Assembly (NCBI GenBank): GCA_020446815.1
Contig: JAGRDY010000026.1
Coordinates: 496,001-560,000, forward strand
DNA: 64,000 nt
From: Paracoccaceae bacterium
Lineage (GTDB): Bacteria; Pseudomonadota; Alphaproteobacteria; Rhodobacterales; Rhodobacteraceae
Reading direction: 5' to 3'
The notes beneath the pieces were generated by a model. It saw nothing but the letters and a program-made list of their open reading frames with translations. It was not told the origin of the DNA and made no database searches. Each line of letters starts with the position of its first letter. Position 1 is the first letter of the stretch. Below, one piece after another: positions 41,588 through 53,367 of this stretch. The translations under genes were made by a program, and so were the position numbers.

Positions 41588-42454
41588 ATGACCACGCCGC
41601 GCGTTTCCTTCGAATTCTTCCCGCCACAGACGCTCGACGCCGCGTTCCGGCTCTGGGATGCGGTGCGGTTGCTGGCCCCGCTCAACCCCGGTTTCGTCTC
41701 CGTCACCTATGGCGCGGGCGGCACCACCCGGCAGTTGACGCACGAGGCAGTCACCGCCATCGGCGGCCATTACCGGCTCGATGTCGCCGCCCATCTGACC
41801 TGTGTCGAGGCGACCCGCGCCGAAACGCTGGAAATCGCCCATGCCTATGCCGACGCCGGCGTCCATGACATCGTGGCGCTGCGCGGCGATCCCCCCAGGG
41901 GCAGCGACGGCTTTGCCGCTCATCCCGGCGGCTTTGCCAATTCGGTCGAGCTGATCGCGGCGCTGGCCGATACCGGCCGCTTCAACATCCGCGTCGGCGC
42001 CTATCCCGAAGCCCACCCCGAGGCCCCCGACCTGGCCGCCAACGTGGCCTGGCTGAAACGCAAGATCGACGCGGGGGCAAGTTCCGCGATCAGCCAGTTT
42101 TTCTTCGAGGCCGAAACCTTCTTTCGGTTCCGTGACGCCTGCGACAAGGCCGGCATCGACGCGCCGATCATTCCCGGCATCCTGCCGATCGCTTCATGGC
42201 AGGGGGCCAAACGCTTTGCCCGGCGCTGCGGCGCCCGGGTTCCCGGCTGGCTCGACGACGCCTTCACCGCGGCAACGCGCGACGGGCGCGAGGAATTGCT
42301 GGCCATCTCGGTGGCGACCGAACTCTGTGACGACCTGATCGGGGGCGGTGTCGAGGATCTGCATTTCTACACCCTCAACCGGCCCCGCCTGACCCGCGAC
42401 ATCTGTGTCGCACTGGGCATCGCGCCCGAAGTCTCTCTGCAGAACGTTGCCTGA
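41588..42454 (+). CDS. metF: Methylenetetrahydrofolate reductase
   Basis: A 288-residue flavoprotein reducing 5,10-methylene-THF to 5-methyl-THF, the methyl donor for methionine synthase. VSFEFFPPQ at residues 6-14 is the N-terminal family motif. PGFVSVTYGAGG, AHLTCVEATRAE, VALRGDPPRG, SQFFFEAETFFRF and the PIIPGILPI strand line the FAD barrel. AAAGGAA precedes ATG 41588. A GC hairpin follows the stop (CGGCGCC/GGCGCCG, 42462-42479). It is divergent from metR and probably MetR-controlled. Confidence 0.95.
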   Translation: MTTPRVSFEFFPPQTLDAAFRLWDAVRLLAPLNPGFVSVTYGAGGTTRQLTHEAVTAIGGHYRLDVAAHLTCVEATRAETLEIAHAYADAGVHDIVALRGDPPRGSDGFAAHPGGFANSVELIAALADTGRFNIRVGAYPEAHPEAPDLAANVAWLKRKIDAGASSAISQFFFEAETFFRFRDACDKAGIDAPIIPGILPIASWQGAKRFARRCGARVPGWLDDAFTAATRDGREELLAISVATELCDDLIGGGVEDLHFYTLNRPRLTRDICVALGIAPEVSLQNVA

Positions 42455-42503
42455 GCGAGGCCGGCGCCCGGCGGCGCCGCGCTGACGCGACGTTCTGCTG
42501 CCC

Positions 42504-42530
42504 GGCCCCGTTGCGGTGATTGACGGGGCC
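42504..42530. other. Perfect 8-bp inverted repeat between metF and the DUF2235 gene
   Basis: GGCCCCGT (42504-42511) and ACGGGGCC (42523-42530) enclose an 11-nt loop. It lies in the 261-bp convergent gap, followed at once by the 11-mer tandem repeat. No T-run follows on either strand. Confidence 0.4.
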
Positions 42531-42531
42531 A

Positions 42532-42564
42532 GGCAAATCCGGGGCAAATCCGGGGCAAATCCGG
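42532..42564 (+). repeat. Three perfect tandem copies of an 11-mer
   Basis: GGCAAATCCGG is repeated at 42532-42542, 42543-42553 and 42554-42564 without change. The repeat is intergenic, so unit number could vary between strains without harm. Confidence 0.85.
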
Positions 42565-42715
42565 GCCTGTCGGCCGCATCACGAGATGTCATGCCCCGGC
42601 CTTTCGCCGCCCGCACCCCCGCCGGTCCGGTCAGCCGCGACACGCCGGGCGCGCAACCGCCGTCGCGCGGGGCGGCATCCGCGGCATCGGCGATGGCAGG
42701 CGTTATGCGGCCGGC

Positions 42716-43828
42716 TCAGCCACCTGTCTGATCATGCCCGGCGGCTGATCCGGCCCGCGCCGACCAGAAGTGCCGCGGCGCATCCGGCCCGCGCGCCGAG
42801 GGATGGATGCTTTCCGACGGATCCTGCCCGACCTGCCGCCTGGCGCGGAACAGGAACGCCTTGCCCCAGCCGCGGATGGTGCCCACCGAAGGCGCGCCCG
42901 CATCCATCGCCAGCCCGTCGCGCCAGTTCTCCGGCAGGGTCAGATGGCAGCTTTCGGCCTTTTCCAGCATCCACACCAGCGGGATGTTCGACAAGGGTCG
43001 CGCCGCGTCGAACCCGCCCAGCTGGCCGCCCACATCGCCATGCGCGCCGCGAAACCACACCTGCTCGATGCGCCCCTGCCAATCGCCATTGGTGGTGTTC
43101 CACAGGATCGGATCGAACGCCGCGCGGTTTTCATCCAGCGCCAGCGCGTGATAGCCGTGGCGCACCACCGGGCCAAGCCTGTGATTGTGAAATTCGTGAT
43201 GCGGCTCGGTCCACATCCACAGGAACGGCAGCCGCACGCCCAGCGCCTTGACCGTATCGAAAACCCCGATCATCTCGATCCCGATCTCGGGGTGGCAGAA
43301 TTTCCGCCGGAAAATCGCCTCATAGGGGCTTTCGCTGTCGCGCTGGTAATAGCGGTAGGCCAGATGCACATTGCGTTCCGTCGCATGTTCGGCGCGGATC
43401 AGCCCGACCTGGTCGATCATCCCCGCGAGCGAGCGCACCGCATAGGCGCCCCGCGAATAGCCGAACAGGAACACCCGGTCTCCGGGCCGATAGCGGGTGG
43501 CCAGCCAGCCATAGGCGCGCCGGATCTGCCGGTTGATGCCGCGCCCCATCGCCACATTGCCGGTATCGCGCCACAGATGCCACTGCACCCCGGCCTCGTA
43601 GTAAAGCGACATCTGCGCCGATTGCGGCACATCGCGAAGCTTGCGGTAGATCAGCCCGATATTGGTTTCGCAGCCCGGCCTCAGCGACGACAGGGTGCCG
43701 TCGAGCAAGATCACATGATCCGTCGCCCCGCGCTCGTCAAGGGCCCGGCTCCGCGCCGGCGCCCGGGTTTCGATGCGGCGCCCGATGCGCAGCAGTTTCA
43801 GCAGCTTTTGCCGGAGCCCCATCAGCAC
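42716..43828 (-). CDS. DUF2235 alpha/beta-hydrolase domain protein
   Basis: A 370-residue protein with the DUF2235 pattern: a first strand VILLDGTLSS, FLFGYSRGAYAVRSLAGMI with the GxSxG nucleophile elbow, MIGVFDTVKALG with the acid, and FRGAHGDVGGQ with the histidine. Related folds include type VI secretion phospholipases (Tle), but many members are of unknown function and no secretion genes are near. GTG at 43828 is chosen because AGGGG is 6 nt upstream; an ATG 6 nt further in is an alternative, while the longer open frame to 44038 has no family features. A cytoplasmic location is expected from the lack of a signal. Confidence 0.8.
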   Translation of the reverse strand: MLMGLRQKLLKLLRIGRRIETRAPARSRALDERGATDHVILLDGTLSSLRPGCETNIGLIYRKLRDVPQSAQMSLYYEAGVQWHLWRDTGNVAMGRGINRQIRRAYGWLATRYRPGDRVFLFGYSRGAYAVRSLAGMIDQVGLIRAEHATERNVHLAYRYYQRDSESPYEAIFRRKFCHPEIGIEMIGVFDTVKALGVRLPFLWMWTEPHHEFHNHRLGPVVRHGYHALALDENRAAFDPILWNTTNGDWQGRIEQVWFRGAHGDVGGQLGGFDAARPLSNIPLVWMLEKAESCHLTLPENWRDGLAMDAGAPSVGTIRGWGKAFLFRARRQVGQDPSESIHPSARGPDAPRHFWSARAGSAAGHDQTGG

Positions 43829-44212
43829 AGCATTCCCCTGCCCGCCTGGCAGGCGCGATCGCCGCCGTGAGGCTGCCGGCAGCCTTGCCAAAACGGGCGA
43901 TGTCGGTTCTGTCTCTGCACCCTGTGCTTTCCTCGAACTTCGAAGGGGGGCGTTTGCCGGCGCTTGCAACCAAGGTTTTGCCATCCCCGCCGCATTGACA
44001 AGCCTTACATGGCAAGTTTGACGGAATATTGACCCCAAGCGCGCAAAAACCGCGCATCACCATCGCATCGCCCCGGCAGGCACCGCCGCGCGCGTTTCTC
44101 GCGACGCCGAAAAGCGCCAGGGGGCGCTCCGTTTCACCGATCTTATATGTGGATATGCAGCGACAATCGGTTATATTGACGAAACGGCCCATCAAAACGA
44201 CAGCGATGCCCC
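43829..44212. other. 384-bp gap between the DUF2235 and Lrp-type genes
   Basis: This divergent region should carry promoters for both neighbours. A perfect TTGACA is at 43995-44000 without a good -10 at 16-18 nt. AT-rich TTATAT boxes are at 44143-44148 and 44171-44176, ahead of the Lrp-type gene. No convincing gene, RNA or repeat was found. Confidence 0.4.
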
Positions 44213-44644
44213 ATGGATGATCTCGACCGCTCGATCCTCGCCTTTCTCGGCGCGGATGCGCGCATTTCCGTCGCCACGCTGGCGCGGCGGCTGAAGGTGG
44301 CCCGCTCGACCATCCAGGCCCGGCTCGAACGGCTGGAATCCTCGGGCGTGATCGCCGGCTACACCGTCCGGCTCGGCGAGGCCGCGCGCCAGGGCCGCAT
44401 CCGCGCCACGGTGCTTTTGAACATCGAACCGCGCGCCCAGGCCAATGTGCTGTCCCGCCTCAAGGCCATCGCCGAGGTCGAGCGCGTTTACACCACATCG
44501 GGGCGCGTCGATTTCCTGTTGCAGATCGCCGCCCCCTCGACCACCCAGCTTGACGGCGTTCTCGACCGGATCGGCGACATGACCGGGGTGAAATCCTCCG
44601 AAAGCCTGATCCATCTGTCGACGAAATTCGACCGCGCCGTCTGA
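44213..44644 (+). CDS. Lrp/AsnC-family transcriptional regulator
   Basis: A 143-residue protein. The N-terminal helix-turn-helix spans about residues 1-55 (DDLDRSILAFLGADARI, ATLARRLKVARSTIQARLE). The C-terminal RAM domain carries IRATVLLNIEPRAQANVLS, TTSGRVDFLLQI and a KSSESLIHLST strand. Members respond to amino acids. It is followed 112 nt later by the VOC-protein gene on the same strand, a possible target. It lacks the long C-terminus of global Lrp and is likely a local regulator. Confidence 0.88.
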   Translation: MDDLDRSILAFLGADARISVATLARRLKVARSTIQARLERLESSGVIAGYTVRLGEAARQGRIRATVLLNIEPRAQANVLSRLKAIAEVERVYTTSGRVDFLLQIAAPSTTQLDGVLDRIGDMTGVKSSESLIHLSTKFDRAV

Positions 44645-44756
44645 CCGGCATTGCCGCGAAACTTGCCTTCACCGGCGCAAGCGCGCAAACTTCGCGCCAG
44701 GGCGCGATGCCACCCCGATCCACACGAAGACCCGACCCGCACGGAAGGAAAAGACC

Positions 44757-45521
44757 ATGGCCAAGGCAAGACGCGGCAACCCCTGCTGGTACGAACTGAC
44801 CACACACGATCCCGACGGCGCGGCGCATTTCTATGGCCAGGTGCTCGGCTGGGCGACCGGCAGCGCCGGGGCAGAGGGGCTCGACTACCGGCTGGCCCGC
44901 GCCGGCGGCCAACCGGTCGCCGGGCTGATGCCCGCCACGCCGGGGATGCCCGCCTTCTGGATGATCTATCTGACCGTCACCGACTGCGACAAGGCGGCGG
45001 CGGCCATCGCCAGGGCGGGCGGCACCGTCCACCGCGCTCCTGCCGACATCCCCGGCACCGGGCGCTTTGCCATCGTCACCGATCCGCAGGGCGCCGCGTT
45101 CGGTATCCTGCAACCGCTCGGCGGCGCCGGCCACGCCTTTGACGGCAAGCGGCCCGGCCATGGCCACTGGCACGAACTGATGACCTCCGATCCCAGGGCG
45201 GCGATGGGGTTTTACGGCAAGCATTTCGGCTGGAAACCGGGCGACAGCATGGATATGGGGCCGATGGGCAGCTATGATCTGTTCCGCCGCGGCAAATCCG
45301 CTATCGGCGGCATGATGACCCTGGCCCCCGGAATGCCCGGCCCCGGCCATCCTTTCTGGCAACCCTATTTCGGCACCGATAGCGTCACCGCGGCGACCGG
45401 GCGTGTGCTGGCGGCCGGCGGCCATGTGCTGCACGGCCCCCACGAAGTGCCTGGCGGCGCCTTCATCATCATCGGCCGCGATCCGCAGGGCGCGCAATTC
45501 GCCCTGGTCGGGCCGCAATAG
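44757..45521 (+). CDS. Two-domain VOC (glyoxalase/dioxygenase fold) protein
   Basis: A 254-residue protein built of two VOC modules. The first (about residues 8-118) has CWYELTTHDPDGAAHFYGQV, FWMIYLTVTDCDKAAAAI and FAIVTDPQGAAFGI. The second (about 135-254) has GHWHELMTSDPRAAMGFYGK, WQPYFGTDSV and GRDPQGAQFALVG. Metal-ligand positions are only partly kept, as in many CFP-30/AraC-ligand-like VOC proteins. The reaction is unknown; related proteins bind small electrophiles or antibiotics. AAGGAAAAG precedes the ATG. Confidence 0.85.
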   Translation: MAKARRGNPCWYELTTHDPDGAAHFYGQVLGWATGSAGAEGLDYRLARAGGQPVAGLMPATPGMPAFWMIYLTVTDCDKAAAAIARAGGTVHRAPADIPGTGRFAIVTDPQGAAFGILQPLGGAGHAFDGKRPGHGHWHELMTSDPRAAMGFYGKHFGWKPGDSMDMGPMGSYDLFRRGKSAIGGMMTLAPGMPGPGHPFWQPYFGTDSVTAATGRVLAAGGHVLHGPHEVPGGAFIIIGRDPQGAQFALVGPQ

Positions 45522-45637
45522 CCCGCCCGCACGGCCTGCACCGGCCGCCTGCCCCCCGCGCAAAGACCTATGGCCAGCCGACGCCCGCGCGTGCGTCGGC
45601 CTCGCCGTGACCGCGCCCCGCGCCGCGGCCAAACCTT

Positions 45638-46609
45638 CTACCTGATCCAGGCCAGCCGCCAGAACAGCAAAAGCAACCCCCCCGCCAGCACCACCAGCGT
45701 GCCCGCCACGACCCAGAAGGCGACATGCGAATTCTGGCCGGGAATACCGCCCACGTTGATGCCCAGAAGGCCGGTGATAAGGCCCAGCGGCAGGAAGATC
45801 GCCGTCACGACCGCGAGAAGCATCATGCGCTGGTTCATCATCTCGGCGCGCCGGTCGGCGATCGAATCGCGCACCACCTGCGCGCGGTCACGAATGGCGT
45901 CCAGTTCCTCGCCCAGCCGGGTGACGCGCTCCGTCGCCTCGCGCAGTCGGCTCTTGTCGTGGCGCGACATCCAGTCCGGGTCCTCGACATCGAGGGTGGT
46001 CAGCGCCTCGCGCTGGGGCAGCATGAAGCGGCGGATCTTCAGCGCGGCGCTGCGCAGGTCGGCAAGCCGGGCGCGCAGTTCAGAGGTCAGTTCCGCGTCG
46101 GCCGCGTCCTCCAGATCATCCATCTGATCCATCATCTCCCCCACCACGGGTTCGGCCCGGTCGGCCAGCCGGATCGCGATCCGCGAAAGCAGATCGCCCG
46201 GCGATGCCGGCGCCCTGCCCGACTTCAGCCCCGCCATCACGTCATCGATCGCGATCAGGTTGCGCCGCAGCGAGGTGACGAGCATTCCCCGCCCCGCCAC
46301 CAGGCGAAGCGAGACCATGTCCTCGGGCTCCGCGCCGGGGTTGAGGTTCATCCCCCGCAGGTTCATCAGGATCAGATCGCCATCGACGGCGCAGCGCGGC
46401 CGGGTCTCCTCGGCGACAAGCGAGGCCGCCGCGACAGGGTCGAGCCCCGAGGCGTCGATCCAGGCGCGCCCGGCCGCGGTGCCGAAGTTCACATGGGCCC
46501 AGACGAAACCGCCGCCCTCCGGCATCAGCGCGGCAAGGGGCCGGCCGTCGGCCGCCTCCTGCCGCACCTTGCCATCCGCGCCCACCACGCTCACCTGCAC
46601 CGCTTCCAT
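45638..46609 (-). CDS. zntB: CorA/ZntB-family divalent-cation transporter
   Basis: A 323-residue membrane protein of the 2-TM-GxN type. The cytoplasmic N-terminal domain ends in a long helix (MMDQMDDLEDAADAELTSEL, RLGEELDAIRDRAQVVRDSI). Two C-terminal helices follow, with the pore motif GLLGINVGGIPG; the GxN is present in the GIN form and the IPG continuation points to ZntB rather than CorA (YGMNF). ATG at 46609 has GGGAG 6 nt upstream; the open frame beyond it is not part of the protein. It probably moves Zn2+ driven by protons as a pentamer. It is divergent from the APC-like gene. Confidence 0.88.
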   Translation of the reverse strand: MEAVQVSVVGADGKVRQEAADGRPLAALMPEGGGFVWAHVNFGTAAGRAWIDASGLDPVAAASLVAEETRPRCAVDGDLILMNLRGMNLNPGAEPEDMVSLRLVAGRGMLVTSLRRNLIAIDDVMAGLKSGRAPASPGDLLSRIAIRLADRAEPVVGEMMDQMDDLEDAADAELTSELRARLADLRSAALKIRRFMLPQREALTTLDVEDPDWMSRHDKSRLREATERVTRLGEELDAIRDRAQVVRDSIADRRAEMMNQRMMLLAVVTAIFLPLGLITGLLGINVGGIPGQNSHVAFWVVAGTLVVLAGGLLLLFWRLAWIR

Positions 46610-46940
46610 CCGCCGCTCCCTGTGTTGCCGCCGCGCCGCGCGGCCCGAAGCCGCAGCGGCGCCATTCCCGGGGTCTTTGCCCGCCCGCCGGCAGCATCGC
46701 CCGCGCGGCGCCATCTGTCGATGCCTTTCAGCGGCAAACCCGCTTGGTCCCGGCGCGGCTGCGCCCCGGCCCCGGCCGCCTGCGGCGCCGCCACCACCCC
46801 TTGCGGCAGAATCGCCCATAGAATCGCCGCGACCGGCACGGCAGGGATGAAGCACCCCCCAGCCGATCCCCGCCGCCGCAATCGCCTTGCGTTCGCCGCG
46901 ACAATCCGCTCCCCTTGCGCCTGTCCACGAAAGGCCCCTG
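46610..46940. other. 331-bp gap between zntB and the APC-like gene
   Basis: A GC-rich divergent region. An open frame on the minus strand (about 46591-46881) has a hydrophobic start but no Shine-Dalgarno or family features and overlaps zntB, so I do not call it. AAAGG at about 46930 is the Shine-Dalgarno of the plus-strand gene. No promoter boxes stand out. Confidence 0.4.
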
Positions 46941-48137
46941 ATGCTCAATGCCCCGATCCTGCTTGCCGGTCTCGCCACCGCGGCGCTGCTGCTTTGGCCC
47001 CCGGTCGCCCGGTCCCGCCTCTGGCGCGCCACGATCACGCCGCTCGCCTCGATCATCGGCTCGGGCTTTCTCGTTCTCGGGCCGATCCTGCAACACAGCT
47101 ACGGCCATGACGCGCCGCTGGTCATGGCTGTGCTCTGCGCCACCGCCTATGCCTTCGGCCATGTGATCCGCTACAACATCACCATGCGCATGGAAGGCCC
47201 CGGCGGCCGCTCGCCCGCCGAGGAACGGCTCGAACTGCTCGCCTCCTGGGCGCTCTCCTTCGCCTATGTCATCTCGGTCGCCTATTACCTCAATCTCTTC
47301 GGCGCCTTCGCCGTCAGCCTGACCCCTTACCAGGGCGCCGCCAACGGCCGCATCGTCACCACCGCCGTCTTCGCCGCCATCCTTGCGACCGGCTGGATGA
47401 GGGGCTTTCACGCGCTCGAACGGATGGAACAGGTATCGGTCGGGCTCAAGCTGGCGGTGATCGCCGCGATGATCGCCGGGCTCGCCTTCTTCTTCGCGCG
47501 CCGGCTGGGCGGCGCGGGGCTGATCGTCGAGCCGCCCCACCTGACCGGCTGGCCCGCCCTCACGCTCGCCTTCGGGCTGGTCGTCACCGTGCAGGGGTTC
47601 GAGACCGCGCGCTATCTCGGGGCCGAATACGACGCCCGGACCCGGCGCCGGGCGATGCGCCTCGCGCAGGCCATCTCAAGCGCCATCTACCTCGTCTACA
47701 TCGGCCTTGTCGCCTTTCTGTTCCGCACCGCCGACACGCAACTGACGGAAACCGCGATCATCGACATGATGCGCGCCGTCGCACCGGTGCTGCCGCTGCT
47801 GCTGGTCGTGGCGGCGCTGGCCGCGCAGTTTTCCGCCGCCGTCGCCGATACCGGCGGAGCCGGCGGGCTGGTTGCCGAACTCACCGGCGGCAGGGTCACG
47901 GTGCGCGGCGCCTATGCCGCGCTGGTGGCCGCCGGGGTGACCCTTACCTGGGCCAGCGACATCTTCGCCCTGATCGCCTACGCCAGCCGCGCCTTCGCGC
48001 TCTATTACACCCTCCAGGCCGCCATCGCCGCCGTCGCCGCGCATCGCCACGGCGCGTCCCCGCCGCGCGCCGCCGCCTATGGCGCACTGGCGCTGCTCGG
48101 GCTGGCCATGGCGATCTTCGGCACTCCGGTCGAATGA
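46941..48137 (+). CDS. APC-superfamily-like integral membrane protein
   Basis: A 398-residue protein with about 11 hydrophobic segments, beginning [39 protein letters not shown] resembles the first unwound helix of APC transporters, and [20 protein letters not shown] resembles their TM6 region. Amino-acid or cation cotransport is plausible, but the substrate is unknown. ATG at 46941 has AAGG about 7 nt upstream; a longer in-frame start at 46887 adds a non-hydrophobic stretch. It runs toward valS with a 104-nt gap. Confidence 0.75.
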   Translation: MLNAPILLAGLATAALLLWPPVARSRLWRATITPLASIIGSGFLVLGPILQHSYGHDAPLVMAVLCATAYAFGHVIRYNITMRMEGPGGRSPAEERLELLASWALSFAYVISVAYYLNLFGAFAVSLTPYQGAANGRIVTTAVFAAILATGWMRGFHALERMEQVSVGLKLAVIAAMIAGLAFFFARRLGGAGLIVEPPHLTGWPALTLAFGLVVTVQGFETARYLGAEYDARTRRRAMRLAQAISSAIYLVYIGLVAFLFRTADTQLTETAIIDMMRAVAPVLPLLLVVAALAAQFSAAVADTGGAGGLVAELTGGRVTVRGAYAALVAAGVTLTWASDIFALIAYASRAFALYYTLQAAIAAVAAHRHGASPPRAAAYGALALLGLAMAIFGTPVE

Positions 48138-48241
48138 CCCGCCCCCCGCCGCCAGCCGCAACAGCGCCTCGCCACCGCGCCCCTTCCCCTTCGCCCGCCC
48201 TTTCGGTAAGGGAAGCCCGAACCACGAACGGATTGCCGACG

Positions 48242-51418
<3,177 letters not shown>

Positions 51419-51483
51419 TCCGATATGAACGCCGCAGGCCGCACGCCGGCCCTTGACCGATATAGCCGCGCCATTTCAATCGG

Positions 51484-53109
51484 TTAAGCCAGGTCAGACG
51501 GCGCCAATGGCGGCGCATCGTCCTGGCGCGGCACGGTCTGGCGCTCGATCTTGCGCCAGACCTTCGGCGGCTCGGCGCCACGGTGCAGGGCCCGGATCGC
51601 CTCCTGAACCGCCAGATCCGCCTTGGTGCGCCGCTCAAGGTAGCGCGCATATTCGACCCAGGTCGAGACGTAATATTTCTCGCTCCAGATTTCCGGCCGC
51701 TCCAGATCGCGCAACAACGCCCAGCGCCGCGCGCCGTCGCGGATGCGGATGCGCCGTCTTTCCTGCATGAGCGGCAGAAAGTCTTTCACATCGTCCTGGG
51801 CGATTTGATATTCGACCATGATGAAGATCGGCCCGCTGCGCGCGCGCAGGTCGATCTTCGGGCGCGCCGATGTGATCAGGCCAAGGGGGGTCAGATCGAT
51901 TTCGCCGAATTCGTGGACCCGCAGGATCCGGCCCGTCAGGACGCCCAGCACCAGAACCGCAGTGGCGATGCCGAGCGCGCTGGGCACGCCCGCCCGGTCG
52001 GCGATCCAGCCCCAGAGCCAGGCCCCCCCCGCCATGCCGCCGAATGTCGCGGTCTGGTAAAACGAAATCGCCCGGCCGAGAACCCAGCGCGGCGTCGACA
52101 GCTGCACCGTGGTATTGAACAGCGACAAGGCCAGCACCCAGCAGACGCCGGCCACCAGCAGCATCGGCACCGCCACGACATAAAGCGGCGCCAGCGCAAG
52201 CCCCGCCGACGCCAGTGCGAAACCGGCAAATCCCAGCTCCACCACACGTTCGTTGCGCAACCGCGTCCTGAGTTCGTGGGTCATCAGGACCCCGCCGACC
52301 GCGCCGAGGCCAAAGCATCCGAGAAACAAGCCGTAGACCACCGCCGAGCCGGCCATCGTGTCACGCGCATAGACCGGCAGGAGCGCCATGACGCAAGAGG
52401 CCCCGACACCGAAAAGCGCCGCGCGCGCCATCACCCGGATCAGCGCCGGCGACATGACCATATAGCGGAATCCGTCCGAAATGGCCCGGTAAATGGATTC
52501 GCGCGGCAGTGCCGCGTCACGCTGCGGCCCGCGCCAGCGGGCGATGCCCGCGATGAATCCGATATAGCTGACCGCGTTGACAGCAAAGGCCACCGCCGAC
52601 CCGGCAACCGCAACGATGGTTCCGCCAATCGCCGGGCCGACCGATCTGGCAAGGTTGAAGCCCATCGAATTCAGCGCCACCGCCCCCGATACCTGATCGC
52701 GCGGCACGATGTCTCCGATCGAGGCCTGCCAGGACGGATTGAAGAGCGCCGTCCCGCATCCGATCAGGAAGGTGAACGCCAAAAGCAGCCAGGGTGTCAA
52801 CGCGCCGATCCACGCGACCCAGGCCAGCAGGGCAGAGACGACGAACATGAAAACCTGCGCCGAAAGCATGATGCGGCGGCGGTCGAAATTGTCGGCAAGC
52901 GCCCCGGAAACCAGCGAAAAGACCACGATCGGCAATGTGTTCGACGATTGCACCAGCGCGACCATCGCGTGGCTTGTCGACAGGCTGCCCATCGCCCAGG
53001 CCGCGCCCACCGCCTGAATGAGGGTTCCGAGATTGGAAAACTGGCTCGCGAACCAGAGATTGCGGAAATTCCGGTTGGCGAGCGGGGCAAGTGTGGCGGT
53101 CGGCGCTAT
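51484..53109 (-). CDS. MFS exporter of the MFS_3/EntS type, with an apparent ATA start codon
   Basis: About 541 residues with 12 hydrophobic helices, starting LANRNFRNLWFASQFSNLGT in the usual form. The A-like motif is GALADNFDRRRIM, and PSWQASIGDIVPRDQVSGAV is typical of the family. A C-terminal cytoplasmic extension (IFIMVEYQIAQDDVKDFLPL through WVEYARYLERRTKAD) belongs to the same family model. No ATG, GTG or TTG lies in frame at the right place. GGGAGG (53116-53121) is 6 nt before an ATA (53107-53109) that would give (M)APTATLAPLANRNF, a normal N-terminus. The open frame continuing to 54597 is antisense to hisC. Likely substrate: unknown; relatives export siderophores or drugs. Confidence 0.85.
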   Translation of the reverse strand: MAPTATLAPLANRNFRNLWFASQFSNLGTLIQAVGAAWAMGSLSTSHAMVALVQSSNTLPIVVFSLVSGALADNFDRRRIMLSAQVFMFVVSALLAWVAWIGALTPWLLLAFTFLIGCGTALFNPSWQASIGDIVPRDQVSGAVALNSMGFNLARSVGPAIGGTIVAVAGSAVAFAVNAVSYIGFIAGIARWRGPQRDAALPRESIYRAISDGFRYMVMSPALIRVMARAALFGVGASCVMALLPVYARDTMAGSAVVYGLFLGCFGLGAVGGVLMTHELRTRLRNERVVELGFAGFALASAGLALAPLYVVAVPMLLVAGVCWVLALSLFNTTVQLSTPRWVLGRAISFYQTATFGGMAGGAWLWGWIADRAGVPSALGIATAVLVLGVLTGRILRVHEFGEIDLTPLGLITSARPKIDLRARSGPIFIMVEYQIAQDDVKDFLPLMQERRRIRIRDGARRWALLRDLERPEIWSEKYYVSTWVEYARYLERRTKADLAVQEAIRALHRGAEPPKVWRKIERQTVPRQDDAPPLAPSDLA

Positions 53110-53367
53110 CGGAATCCTCCCGGCGAACAGGGGCCATCGCCTTCGGGCGTTGCGACGACCCGGGAAATGAAGGGCGACTCGTTTGAAATCTGTTCCTTGC
53201 CTACCCTGCAAGGGCAGGAAATGCCATGGCCCTTTTCCGGCGCACCGCGCCCGACAGGCGCCATGGCGTTTCGGCAAAGGCCTGAATAAAGACCTGAATC
53301 GCGATATGCTTTGGCCGCGCGGTTGATTACGCTTGTCTGGGCGCGCCGCTTCTGGAATTGATCGGCC
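53110..53367. promoter_or_regulatory. Divergent region between the MFS exporter and the HisC-like gene
   Basis: 258 bp. It carries the GGGAGG Shine-Dalgarno of the exporter gene (53116-53121, minus strand). No clear sigma-70 boxes or operator palindromes were found, and no gene. Confidence 0.35.

Noticed and set aside
46591-46881. Possible small secreted protein in the zntB upstream gap
   Set aside because: Hydrophobic start but no Shine-Dalgarno, overlaps the zntB start and becomes low-complexity Arg/Gly.
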